In this document: in pieces, positions 32,937 through 41,424 of the stretch
Numbering within the stretch: position 1 is the stretch's first letter
Layout: every line of letters starts with the position of its first letter
Source of the DNA: Variovorax paradoxus NBRC 15149
GTDB taxonomy: Bacteria; Pseudomonadota; Gammaproteobacteria; Burkholderiales; Burkholderiaceae_C
Length of the DNA: 64,000 bases
NCBI RefSeq assembly: GCF_001591365.1
Contig: NZ_BCUT01000002.1
Span: forward strand, 682,001-746,000
Direction: 5' to 3'
Made by a program: the position numbers and the translations under genes
The notes under the pieces: generated by a model
The model's database searches: none
What the model saw: only the letters and a program-made list of their open reading frames with translations
Told to the model about the DNA's origin: nothing

Positions 32937-33686
32937 TCATTCGCAGAGCTTGATCCAGCGTTCGAGCCGGCCCACCACGCGAGAAGTGTTGAGTCGGCCG
33001 ATCGAGCCTTCCATATCCTCGTTGCCTTCGATCTGGCAGAGCAGCACAACCTCTTCACGCGCGTCGCCGGTGCCGAAGAAACCCTCACGATCGAGTTGTT
33101 CCATGGCGGCAATGCAAGCCTCGAACAGGCCTGCGTACAGGACGTCGAATTCAACGTCGCAAGGCAGGTCGCTGCGGTGGCATGGCAGGATCATGCGGTA
33201 GGCGATGTCGAGGAACTCACCGCCCTCCGCGTAGGGCCACTCGGCGGAGCACCAGACTTCGCTTTCATCGTCCATGTCGCCCGGAGCGCCCAAAGCGAGA
33301 TGGCCAGCGGCATGGACGATGGTCATCGCACCGTCATCGCTGCCGAGCGAGAAAAGGCGGATGGTTTCGTCAGGATGGGCCGCGCGGATGGCCTGGAAGG
33401 CGCGGCGAGCACCTTCGCGAATCTCTTTGGTGAGCAAGGGGAAGTCGATTCGAGCGGGATCGTGCATGCCCTGGCGCACCCGTTTGTAGCCCTGCGCCTC
33501 GATCTCGTGGCCGCGCTGCGCGAGGGCATTCTTTGCGGCTTGGGGACTTGCGAACTCGGCGACCATGGAGTGCCCCATGGTGTTCACCTTGCCGTTCGCG
33601 CTCCACAGCGAATTGCCGAACTGGCGCAGTTCGTGAAAGTCCGTGGGCACCTCGTTGTCGAAGCGATAGAACAGTGACCAGGTCAT
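32937..33686 (-). CDS. WGR-like and DUF4303 domain protein
   Basis: 249 aa. The first 75 residues (YRFDNEVPTDFHEL ... GHEIEAQGYKRVRQG) resemble a WGR domain, a small basic domain seen beside nucleic-acid enzymes. The rest (LLTKEIREGARRAFQAIRAA ... LFEACIAAMEQLDREGFFG ... LNTSRVVGRLERW) matches DUF4303, a family found in toxin-immunity loci. The fusion of the two is uncommon in my experience. No adjacent toxin is visible. The start at 33686 precedes MTWSLFYRF; AAGGAGTT lies upstream. Confidence 0.7.
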   Translation of the reverse strand: MTWSLFYRFDNEVPTDFHELRQFGNSLWSANGKVNTMGHSMVAEFASPQAAKNALAQRGHEIEAQGYKRVRQGMHDPARIDFPLLTKEIREGARRAFQAIRAAHPDETIRLFSLGSDDGAMTIVHAAGHLALGAPGDMDDESEVWCSAEWPYAEGGEFLDIAYRMILPCHRSDLPCDVEFDVLYAGLFEACIAAMEQLDREGFFGTGDAREEVVLLCQIEGNEDMEGSIGRLNTSRVVGRLERWIKLCE

Positions 33687-33840
33687 TGGCGGGGAACTCC
33701 TTCGGGGCGCGCAGTGGCACGACGATACGACGTACTTCGGCTTGACCGCTCATTCGCGTACCGTCGGCGCGAGCGTGAGGCCTATCATTTCTGCTGATCC
33801 CCTGGCGGAATGCGAGCCTTAGATTTTCCAAGGAAATCCT

Positions 33841-34236
33841 GTGCCTTACCTGCAACTCGACGTCAACGACAGCTATCCCGAGGATTTGAAGCAACAGCTC
33901 GCGGCTCGGATGTGCGAGACCTATGCTTCGATGATGAGCGTTGATATTCGGCGAATATCCGTAGCGATCCGGGAATTGGGCGCCGGCGCTATCTGGCGCG
34001 TCGCCGAAGCGGGCAAGGCGCCTGTGCCCGTTTCCTTGCTGATGCTGGACATCCGCCGCGGCCGGCCAGCCGAGCTTCGGATGGAGGTAGCCAAAGCCTT
34101 GTGCGCGCATTGCATCGAACTGCTGGGCCTGCGCGAGGACCGATTGAACGTCGAGTTCACCCAGCATGAAGGCGACGAGATGTACCACCCCGCCCTGGGT
34201 GGCTTCAGCCCGGACTGGAAGCCGGGAGAAACCTGA
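33841..34236 (+). CDS. tautomerase-superfamily protein, GTG start exposing Pro-1
   Basis: 131 aa. The GTG start gives M-P-Y-L-Q-L, so Met removal leaves the N-terminal Pro that is the catalytic base of the tautomerase superfamily. The beta-alpha-beta layout (YLQLDVNDSYPEDLKQQLA, then VSLLMLDIRRGRPAELR and EDRLNVEFTQHEGDEMY) and the length fit MIF/cis-CaaD-type members that carry two fused repeats. AAGGAAA lies 7 nt before GTG. No pathway partner adjoins it. Confidence 0.8.
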   Translation: MPYLQLDVNDSYPEDLKQQLAARMCETYASMMSVDIRRISVAIRELGAGAIWRVAEAGKAPVPVSLLMLDIRRGRPAELRMEVAKALCAHCIELLGLREDRLNVEFTQHEGDEMYHPALGGFSPDWKPGET

Positions 34237-34341
34237 GACCGGCATCCGCTCAGTGACCGGCCACCAGTCTCTACTCAAGAACAGCGGATAGGAACCCGCG
34301 GCCAGAAAAGTCCGCGCCAATCGGCAACGCCGACCGCCCCC

Positions 34342-35322
34342 TCAGGGCTGAAACCCCGAGCGCCGCACCACCGGCTCCCACTGCTGGCGGAAGGCCTTGA
34401 GCATCTGCACGGTCTCGGCCTGCGTGCTCACGATGGGCGTGATGTAGGCGGCGTTGGCGGCCTTCTGCAGCGCCGGGTCCTGCATGACTTCGCGGATCCT
34501 GGTGGACAGCAGCTGCACCTTGGCCGGCGGCATCGTGGCCGGGGCGAAGAAGGTGTTCCAGCCGTCGGCATCGATCTTCATGCCGGCTTCGCGGAAGGTG
34601 GGGATGCCCGGCGCGAAGCTCACGCGCTGCTTGCCCGACACGGCCAGGATGCGGATCTTGCCGGCCACGTGCTGGCCGTAGAGCGAGTCGAGCGTGTCGA
34701 TGGCAATCGGCAGGCTGCCGCCGCTCAGGTCGGCCGACAGCGGCGCCGAGCCGCCGTAGCCCTTGATCTGCGGCTGCACGCTCAGCGCGTCGCCCACCAT
34801 CAGGCCGAAGAAGTGCGGCAGGCTGCCGGTGGCCGGCACGCCGAAGACGGCCTCTTCGGGATGCGCCCAGAGCCGGCCGACCAGGAACATCGCGCGGTCG
34901 AGCTGGAGCTTGTTGCCCACGGCCAGCGCGAAGTCGTAGCTGCTGACCTGCGACACCGGCACGAAGTCTTTCTCGGCGTCGTAACCCGCGTCCTTGAAGA
35001 CGAGCGGCGCCACCACCATCACCGCGGGATTGCCGAGCATCAGCACGTTCTGCGACGCGGGCGCGCGCCGGAGCTCCTTGGCCGCGAGCCGGCCGCCTTC
35101 GCCGGGTCGGTTCTCCACCGTGACGGCCACGCCCAGCTTGGGGCCCAGCCGCTCGGCGACCAGGCGCGCGATGCGGTCGGTGCTGCCGCCGGCGGTGTAG
35201 CCGACCACGAGCGTGAGCGCGCCATCGAGCGCGGGCGCCTGGGCGTGGGCCAGGGGAGCGGCACCGGCGGCGAGCGCCAGGCACCATGCCGTGAGCTTGC
35301 GCCGGGAAAGGAATGCGGTCAT
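34342..35322 (-). CDS. Bug/TctC-family periplasmic substrate-binding protein (third copy)
   Basis: 326 aa. The signal peptide (RRKLTAWCLALAAGAAPLAHAQ) is followed by a Bug core: LTLVVGYTAGGSTDRIAR, TVENRPGEGGRLAAKEL and GSLPHFFGLMVGDALS. It lacks the TctA/TctB membrane subunits nearby, as do the other two copies. It diverges from a MarR gene; a palindromic site in the 187-bp gap suggests joint control. The ATG at 35322 has GGAAG upstream. Confidence 0.92.
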   Translation of the reverse strand: MTAFLSRRKLTAWCLALAAGAAPLAHAQAPALDGALTLVVGYTAGGSTDRIARLVAERLGPKLGVAVTVENRPGEGGRLAAKELRRAPASQNVLMLGNPAVMVVAPLVFKDAGYDAEKDFVPVSQVSSYDFALAVGNKLQLDRAMFLVGRLWAHPEEAVFGVPATGSLPHFFGLMVGDALSVQPQIKGYGGSAPLSADLSGGSLPIAIDTLDSLYGQHVAGKIRILAVSGKQRVSFAPGIPTFREAGMKIDADGWNTFFAPATMPPAKVQLLSTRIREVMQDPALQKAANAAYITPIVSTQAETVQMLKAFRQQWEPVVRRSGFQP

Positions 35323-35423
35323 CGGATCTTCCTGCTTGCAGTGGTGGCGACCGGGCGCGCGCAGGACTTCACGGCGACAATCGCCAGCCCACATTCGTTT
35401 CTTCCCGTGTCATTTGTTACATG

Positions 35424-35439
35424 GTTATACGCACGCAAC
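35424..35439. promoter_or_regulatory. candidate MarR operator in the Bug/marR divergent gap
   Basis: GTTATACGCACGCAAC is a degenerate palindrome of the form GTTryryGCryryAAC. It lies inside a longer TTTGTT (35414-35419) to AACAAA (35437-35442) inverted repeat. It sits in the only AT-rich part of the gap, where both promoters should lie. Confidence 0.45.
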
Positions 35440-35509
35440 AAACAGTTGATCTAATCCATCATTTCCGCGCGAGGCGCGCGAACGACACCGCCTTGACGGC
35501 CCCGACCTG

Positions 35510-36070
35510 ATGCACGACACGCAAGGCATGCAAGCCTTTCCCGACGCCAGCGCCCTGCGCGCGCCCCGCTCCCTGGACGAGCTGCTGCTGTACCGGCTTT
35601 CGCGCGCGGTGCGCACCGCCAGCGGCATGGCCACGCGCCTGGTCGAAGGCGGCTTCGGCATCACGCGGCGCGAGTGGGGAATGATCGGCACGCTCGCGCA
35701 GCATGGCGAGATGAGCTCCTCGGCGCTGGCCGCGCATCTGCAGCTGGACCGCGTGCGCACCTCGCGCGGCCTGCGCAGCCTGGTCGAGAAGAAGCTGGTG
35801 TCGCGCCGGCAGGACGAGGAGGACCGGCGCGGCGTGCATGTCCGGCTGAGCCCCTCGGGCCGGGAGCTTTTCGAGCGGGTGTTCCCGCGCATCGCGGCGC
35901 TCAACACCGATCTGCTCGCCGGCATCGCGCCCGCGCAGCTCGACGTGTTCCTGCAGTGCCTGCAGCACCTCGAGCAGCGCGCCGGCGCGCTGAGCGCACA
36001 GGGCGTGGTGGTGGAGAAGGCCGACCGGCGCGCGGGCGGCACCCGGCACCGCTGGCCCGAGGCGGGCTGA
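35510..36070 (+). CDS. MarR-family transcriptional regulator
   Basis: 186 aa, slightly longer than average. The winged HTH reads FGITRREWGMIGTLAQHGEM, SSSALAAHLQLDRVRTSRGL and LVSRRQDEEDRRGVHVRLS (the DRR wing). It probably represses the divergent Bug gene and responds to an aromatic or acidic ligand. The ATG at 35510 gives MHDTQGMQAF; a start at the second ATG (35528) is possible. Followed after 54 bp by the FUSC gene, which may be on the same transcript. Confidence 0.9.
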   Translation: MHDTQGMQAFPDASALRAPRSLDELLLYRLSRAVRTASGMATRLVEGGFGITRREWGMIGTLAQHGEMSSSALAAHLQLDRVRTSRGLRSLVEKKLVSRRQDEEDRRGVHVRLSPSGRELFERVFPRIAALNTDLLAGIAPAQLDVFLQCLQHLEQRAGALSAQGVVVEKADRRAGGTRHRWPEAG

Positions 36071-36124
36071 ATCAATCCCGCGGCCGCGGCACAGGCCGCG
36101 CGCTGGCACGCATCGTGCAAAACG

Positions 36125-38341
36125 ATGGCAATGCCTTCTCTTTTCTCCCTCGATCTTTTCCACCAGCGGCTTCGCTGGATGGCGGGCCGCGCCCAGCCGC
36201 TGCGGGTGTTGCTCACGCTCGGCAGCCTGATGGCGATCGGCAGCCTCAGCGGACATGCCGAAGCGATCACGCCGCTTTTCCTCGGTGCCATTGCAAGCGC
36301 GCTGGCCGAGACCGACGACAGTGCCCGGGGCCGGCTGCGCGCGCAGGCCGTCACGCTGGCGTGCTTCGCGGCGGCGGCCTTCGCGGTGGTGTCGTGGATC
36401 GACCACCCCCTGCTCTTCGTCCCCGGACTGGCGCTGGCCGCGTTCGCGCTGACGATGCTGGGCGCGATCGAGCCGCGCTACAAGGCCGTCGGCTTTGCGA
36501 CGCTCGCGCTGGCGATCTACGCCATGCTGGGCATCGACGGCGGCGCGGCCGCGCCGGGCGGCACCGGCCGGCTCGGCGAGGCCCTGTGGCTGCTGGCGGG
36601 CGCCGCCTGGTATGGCGTGTTCTCGGTGGCCTGGTGCACGCTCTTTCCGGCGCAGCCGGTGCAGGCGCAGCTGGCGGGGCTGTTCCGCGTGCTGGGCGAC
36701 TACGTGTGCTTCAAGGCCTCGCTCTTCGAGCCGCTGCGCGGCATCGACATGGAGCGCAAGCGGCTGTCGCTCGCGCAGCTCAACACGCAGGTGGTGGCCG
36801 GGCTCAACGCGGCCAAGGAAGGCATCTTCCGGCGCATCGGCAGCACGCGCGCGCCCACGGGCCGCATCGTGCGCTACCGCGGCCTCTACCTGATAGCGCA
36901 GGACGTGCACGAGCGCGCCACCTCCTCGCATGACGACTACAACGCGCTGGCCGATGCCTTCTTCCACAGCGACCTGCTCTACCGCTGCCAGCGCGTGCTG
37001 GCGCTGCAGGGCGAGGCCTGCCGGCGGCTCGCCGTGTCCGTCGAGCGGCGCGAACCCTTTGCCGCCGATCCCGCCACCGGCCACGCGCTCGCGGAGCTGC
37101 ACAGCGCCATCGACCACGAGCGCGCGCAGCCATTGCGCGAACCGCGCCGGCAGGCACTGCTCGCATCCGTCGAGGCCATGGCGTGGAACCTGGCGCAGCT
37201 CGAGCGGCAGCTCGCCGGCGCCACCGAGCCCTCGGCCCGCGCCGGGCGCGCCGACATGGGCCTGTTCGACCGCTCGCCGCGTTCAGCGCGCGAGATGGTG
37301 GAACGCGTGCGGCGCCAGTTCACGCCGCGCTCGGCGCTGTTCCGCCACGCGCTGCGGCTGGCGGTGGCGCTGGTGGCCGGCTACGGCGTGATGCTGCTGA
37401 TCCATCCGGTGCGCGGCTACTGGATCCTGCTGACCACGCTGTTCGTCTGCCAGCAGGCCTGGGGCGACACGGTGTCGCGCGTCGGCCAGCGCGTCGCGGG
37501 CACGGCGATCGGCGTGGTGGCGGGCTGGGCCCTGCTGGTGCTTTTTCCGCAGCCCTGGGCGCAGTCGCTGCTGGCGGTGGCCGCGGGCGTGTTCTTCTTC
37601 GCCACGCGCGCGACACGCTACCTGCTGGCGACCGCCGCCGTCACGGTGCTGGTGCTGATGTGCTTCAACCAGGTGGGCGACAGCGACATGCTGATGGTGC
37701 CGCGGCTGATCGACACCGCCATCGGCAGCCTGATTGCCGCGCTCGCGATGCTGCTGGTGCTGCCGCACTGGCAGGCGCGGCGCTTCAGCGACCTGGCGGC
37801 CGCGGCGCTGCGCAACCATGCGCACTACCTGCGGCAGATCGCGGGCCAGTACCGCTCGGGCGCGCGCGACGACCTGGCCTACCGGCTCGCGCGGCGCAAC
37901 GCCCACAACGCCGATGCGACGCTGTCCACCGCCGTGTTCGAGATGTTCCGCGAACCCGGCTTCGTGCGGCCGCGCGCGGGCACGGCGCTGCGCTTCCTGA
38001 TCCAGTCGCATGCGCTGCTGAGCTACCTCTCGGCGCTCGGCGCGCACCGCGTGGCACTGCCTGCGCCGCAGCAGCTTGAAGCGCTGCGCGCGGAGGCCGA
38101 GGGCGCCGCGGCGGCGCTGGACGCGCTGGCGTCGTACCTGGAAGGCGGCCCACCGGAAGCCGTGGCCGAGCCCGCGGATCTTGCACTGCCGCAAGCACTG
38201 CCCCAGGGAAGCGATGCCGGCGACCACGCCGCGCGGCTGTTCCGCACCGAGCTCGCGCGGGTCCGCCAGCAGATCGAGGCGCTGCGCGAACAGGCCGCCC
38301 AATGGCTGCAGCCGCAACCCGAAGGCGCCGCCGGCAATTGA
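36125..38341 (+). CDS. YccS/FUSC-family inner-membrane protein
   Basis: 738 aa, the length of YccS. An N-terminal block of membrane helices (VLLTLGSLMAIGSLSGHAEA, ALALAAFALTMLGAIE, LATLALAIYAMLG), a cytosolic helical region (about 200-395) and a second block from RHALRLAVALVAGYGVMLLI through ATRYLLATAAVTVLVLMCFN are the FUSC duplication. These proteins are thought to export aromatic acids or related compounds; proof is lacking for YccS itself. The MarR gene upstream suggests it is an effector-controlled exporter. No clear SD precedes ATG 36125; ATG 36131 is an alternative. Confidence 0.88.
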   Translation: MAMPSLFSLDLFHQRLRWMAGRAQPLRVLLTLGSLMAIGSLSGHAEAITPLFLGAIASALAETDDSARGRLRAQAVTLACFAAAAFAVVSWIDHPLLFVPGLALAAFALTMLGAIEPRYKAVGFATLALAIYAMLGIDGGAAAPGGTGRLGEALWLLAGAAWYGVFSVAWCTLFPAQPVQAQLAGLFRVLGDYVCFKASLFEPLRGIDMERKRLSLAQLNTQVVAGLNAAKEGIFRRIGSTRAPTGRIVRYRGLYLIAQDVHERATSSHDDYNALADAFFHSDLLYRCQRVLALQGEACRRLAVSVERREPFAADPATGHALAELHSAIDHERAQPLREPRRQALLASVEAMAWNLAQLERQLAGATEPSARAGRADMGLFDRSPRSAREMVERVRRQFTPRSALFRHALRLAVALVAGYGVMLLIHPVRGYWILLTTLFVCQQAWGDTVSRVGQRVAGTAIGVVAGWALLVLFPQPWAQSLLAVAAGVFFFATRATRYLLATAAVTVLVLMCFNQVGDSDMLMVPRLIDTAIGSLIAALAMLLVLPHWQARRFSDLAAAALRNHAHYLRQIAGQYRSGARDDLAYRLARRNAHNADATLSTAVFEMFREPGFVRPRAGTALRFLIQSHALLSYLSALGAHRVALPAPQQLEALRAEAEGAAAALDALASYLEGGPPEAVAEPADLALPQALPQGSDAGDHAARLFRTELARVRQQIEALREQAAQWLQPQPEGAAGN

Positions 38342-38354
38342 GCGGTCGAAGCGC

Positions 38355-39257
38355 TCAGCGCAGCTCGAACAGCGCAGCCGCGTTGCCCCAGGCGATGCGT
38401 TTCGCCACGTCGGGCGGCAGGTCGCCGAGCCAGGTGCGGTAGCCGCGCATGATCTCGTCGTAGGCGCTCCAGCGCTGGTTCACCCAGGTGTCGGAGCCGA
38501 TCATGAAGCGCTCCGGGTACTTGAGGATCAGCGCGCGCCACTCGGGGCACAGCCGGCCGCCTTCGCAGGTCAGGCCCGGCCGGTACGAGAGTTCGCCCAT
38601 CAGCAGCGGATAGCGTTCCAGCATCGCCTGCACCCGTTCGATGGGCGCACCGCCGATGCCGGTGTGGGCCCAGATCAGGCGAAGGTCCCGGCCCTTCGAC
38701 GGCGCGTTGGCCATCAACAGGTCAATCGCCACGTCGTCGACGTGCGCAAGCACCGCGAGCTTCTGCCGCTCCGCCAGCGCGACCAGCTTCTTCGCGACCG
38801 GGCCGTCGGCATTGGCGCTGTCGTACAGGTGGAACTCGCCGATCCCGCGGTAGGGCCCGCTCGCGGTGCCGCGCGCCAGTTCGGCCTGCACCATGTCGTG
38901 GATCGTCTCGTCGCGGAACCAGTTGCTGTAGTCGTCGCGGTTGCGGTACAGCCGCACGAAGGGCACCACGGCCACGCCCGCGGCGCGGGTCTCGCGCGCC
39001 GCGGCCAGCGTTTGCGTGCCGGCATTGGGCCGCGAGTTGGCAATGATGGCCGTCACGTTGTTGCGCTGCATGCGCGCGAGCGCCTCGGCGGGCGGATAGG
39101 GTCCGGTGTTGCCGTCCCAGGCTTCCTGGTTGTAGTGCAGGTGCGTGTCGAACAGCGGGCCGGCATAGGGCGGCGAAGTCTGCGCAGGCTGGGCGCGAGG
39201 CGCCGCGGCAAGGCAGGTGGCCAGCACAAGGGCCGTGGCGGACGCGATGGCTTTCAT
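38355..39257 (-). CDS. secreted amidohydrolase-2-family metal-dependent hydrolase
   Basis: 300 aa. A signal peptide ([19 protein letters not shown]) leads into a TIM barrel with the HxH metal motif in [12 protein letters not shown], His in [11 protein letters not shown], His in LIWAHTGIG, and the Asp of strand 8 in [10 protein letters not shown]. The order fits amidohydrolase-2 proteins (decarboxylases and lactonases). The export signal is unusual for this family and suggests a periplasmic substrate. It converges with the FUSC gene with a 13-bp gap. Confidence 0.85.
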   Translation of the reverse strand: MKAIASATALVLATCLAAAPRAQPAQTSPPYAGPLFDTHLHYNQEAWDGNTGPYPPAEALARMQRNNVTAIIANSRPNAGTQTLAAARETRAAGVAVVPFVRLYRNRDDYSNWFRDETIHDMVQAELARGTASGPYRGIGEFHLYDSANADGPVAKKLVALAERQKLAVLAHVDDVAIDLLMANAPSKGRDLRLIWAHTGIGGAPIERVQAMLERYPLLMGELSYRPGLTCEGGRLCPEWRALILKYPERFMIGSDTWVNQRWSAYDEIMRGYRTWLGDLPPDVAKRIAWGNAAALFELR

Positions 39258-39317
39258 GGGCTTCGTGAAGGATGGGGCCTCGCTATTCTGACCTGACGCC
39301 TCGGCCGGGACCGGCCA

Positions 39318-40271
39318 TCACTTCGCAAACCGCCTCCGATACTCCACGAGGCTCACGCCAAGGCGCCGGCCGAAGGCGCGCCTGAAGCCGTCCACGTTGG
39401 CATAGCCCACCTCGCCCGCCAGGCGCTTGGCCGGCAGCTGCGACTCTTCGGCCAGGCGGCGGGCGGCATCGATGCGGGCGTTCTCGACAAACTCGGCCGG
39501 CGTGGTGCCGGTCTCGCTTCGAAAAATCCGCGCGAAGCTGCGCTCGCTCATGCCCGCGCGCGCGGCCAGCGCCGGCACGGACAGGTCGTCCTTCAGGTGC
39601 GAAAGCACATGGTCCTGCACCTGCCGCATGCTCGAGCGCTCGGAAGTCTGGGCCGCCAGGTGGGCGCTGAACTGGCTCTGGCCGCCAGGGCGCTTGAGGA
39701 ACATCACCAGCTCACGCGCGACGCGCAGCGCGAGTTCGCGGCCGTGGTCCTCCTCCACCATGGCAAGCGCCAGGTCCATGCCCGCGGTCACCCCGGCCGA
39801 GGTGAAGAGCTTGCCGTCCTTCACGTAGATCGCGTCCGGTTCGACACATGCCAGCGGGTAGGCCGTGGCCAGGCGCGCGGTGGAGTTCCAGTGGGTCGCC
39901 ACGCGCTTGCCGTCCAGCAGCCCGGCGGACGCGAGCACGAAGGCGCCGCTGCACACCGAGCCGTAGCGGCGCACCGTGCGCGATTGGCGCCTGAGCCAGT
40001 TGTGCAACGCCGCATCGCCGACCACGTCATTCATACCGGGGCTGCCGGCCACGAGCAAGGTGTCGATCGGCCCGCGATGCGTGCCCACCGTGGCATCGAC
40101 CGCCAACCGCACCCCGCTGCTGCTCTTGAGCAACCCTGTCTCGGTGCCGATCACCTGCACCTGGTAGGCGCGCGGCTGCCCGAGCTGGCGGGCCGCCTCG
40201 GCGAACACGTCGGCGGGGCCGGCGACGTCGAGCAGCTGGACACGGGGAAAGGCAAGGATCGCGACACGCAT
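39318..40271 (-). CDS. GlxA-family AraC regulator (DJ-1/PfpI domain plus AraC HTH)
   Basis: 317 aa. Residues 1-180 are a class-I glutamine-amidotransferase-like domain (VAILAFPRVQLLDVAGPADVF, VAGSPGMNDVV, the nucleophile-elbow Cys in GSVCSGAFVLASAGLL). The C-terminal 100 residues carry the AraC double HTH (LSVPALAARAGMSERSFARI, RLAGEVGYANVDGFRRAFG, GVSLVEYRRRF). Such regulators sense amines or carbonyl compounds. It diverges from the SLAC1-type gene across two direct repeats that are probably its sites. Confidence 0.92.
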   Translation of the reverse strand: MRVAILAFPRVQLLDVAGPADVFAEAARQLGQPRAYQVQVIGTETGLLKSSSGVRLAVDATVGTHRGPIDTLLVAGSPGMNDVVGDAALHNWLRRQSRTVRRYGSVCSGAFVLASAGLLDGKRVATHWNSTARLATAYPLACVEPDAIYVKDGKLFTSAGVTAGMDLALAMVEEDHGRELALRVARELVMFLKRPGGQSQFSAHLAAQTSERSSMRQVQDHVLSHLKDDLSVPALAARAGMSERSFARIFRSETGTTPAEFVENARIDAARRLAEESQLPAKRLAGEVGYANVDGFRRAFGRRLGVSLVEYRRRFAK

Positions 40272-40290
40272 GGCGGTGAAGGCTCGGTGA

Positions 40291-40343
40291 TTGGCAGAAA
40301 ACGTCGTGCCGCGGCGCCCACGGCCCGAGCAGTTTGGCAGAAA
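40291..40343. repeat. direct repeat TTGGCAGAAA, two copies 43 bp apart
   Basis: TTGGCAGAAA occurs at 40291-40300 and again at 40334-40343, both in the same orientation in the gap between the GlxA-type regulator and the SLAC1 gene. A 43-bp start-to-start distance is four helical turns, so both copies face the same side of the helix, as for paired AraC-family sites. The second copy lies 37 bp before the SLAC1 ATG. Confidence 0.6.
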
Positions 40344-40379
40344 CTATCCGTACCAGCAAATTCAGCCAACGAGGCCAGC

Positions 40380-41378
40380 ATGCAGAACGAGTCATTGAAT
40401 CCGCCCTTTCCGGTGTTCCACGCCGCAAGCGAAGCTTCGCTGCGCAACCTGCCCGTCAACCTGTTCGGCTCTGTCATGGGGCTTTCGGGGCTGGCCTTGG
40501 CCTGGCGGCTGGCACATGGCAGCCTGGGCGCGCCGGCCGTCATCGGCGAGGCCATCGGCGCCTTTGCGCTCGGCGTCTTCGTGCTGCTGGCGCTGGGCTA
40601 TGCGATGAAGCTGGCCAGGCATCCGCAGGCCGTGCGCGGAGAGTTCAATCACCCGGTGACCGGCAACTTCTTCGGCACCATCGTCATCTCGATGCTGCTG
40701 CTGTCGGCCGTGATCGCGCCCTACAGTGCGTCCGCCGCGCACGCGCTGTGGACCCTGGGCGCGATCGCGACCTTCGTGCTCGGCTTCGTGGTGGTCTCGC
40801 GCCTGCTCAGAGGGCAACTGGATGCATCGCATGCGGTGCCGGCCTGGCTGATCCCTGGCGTCGCCACGCTGGACATCGCAGTGACCGCCGGGCACGAGCC
40901 GTCCATGGCCTGGGCCGCAGAGCTGAACCTGCTCGCAATGGCCGTGGGCGCGGTGCTCGCACTGGTGCTGCTCGTGCTCATCGTCGGCCGGCTGGTGCAC
41001 CAGCCGCCGCTCGCGCCGGCGATGACGCCCTCGCTGATGATCCTCGTGGGGCCCTTCGCGGTCGGGTTCCTCGCCTACACGAACATCACGGGCAGCATCG
41101 ACCGCTTTGCCGCGCTGCTCTTCTACTTCGCGCTCTTCATGTTCGCGGTGCTTGCGCCGAAGGTGTTCAGGCCCAGCATCAATTTCTCCGCGGGATGGTG
41201 GGCGATCGGCTTCCCGATGGCCGCACTGGCCAACGCGGCGCTGAAGTACGCGCAACTGCGGGCGACCGCGCCGCTGTGGACCATCGCGGTCCTGCTGCTC
41301 GGGATGCTGACCGTGGCGCTGGCGGTGCTCACGGTGCGCACCCTGCGCATCGCGTTCAACGGAAAGCTGTTCAGCTGA
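40380..41378 (+). CDS. SLAC1/TehA-type anion channel family protein
   Basis: 332 aa with about ten membrane helices. NLPVNLFGSVMGLSGLALAW is the TehA/SLAC1 first helix, FNHPVTGNFFGTIVISMLLL the second repeat entry, FRPSINFSAGWWAIGFPMAALANAA carries the conserved F-x-W-W-x-x-x-FP box near the pore. It would conduct monovalent anions or tellurite-type oxyanions. A GAGG lies 6 nt before ATG 40380. It is probably switched by the divergent GlxA-type regulator. Confidence 0.88.
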   Translation: MQNESLNPPFPVFHAASEASLRNLPVNLFGSVMGLSGLALAWRLAHGSLGAPAVIGEAIGAFALGVFVLLALGYAMKLARHPQAVRGEFNHPVTGNFFGTIVISMLLLSAVIAPYSASAAHALWTLGAIATFVLGFVVVSRLLRGQLDASHAVPAWLIPGVATLDIAVTAGHEPSMAWAAELNLLAMAVGAVLALVLLVLIVGRLVHQPPLAPAMTPSLMILVGPFAVGFLAYTNITGSIDRFAALLFYFALFMFAVLAPKVFRPSINFSAGWWAIGFPMAALANAALKYAQLRATAPLWTIAVLLLGMLTVALAVLTVRTLRIAFNGKLFS

Positions 41379-41424
41379 GCCAGGGCTTCCGGGCGCACAC
41401 CGGCCACGAAAGCAGCAATGCCCG

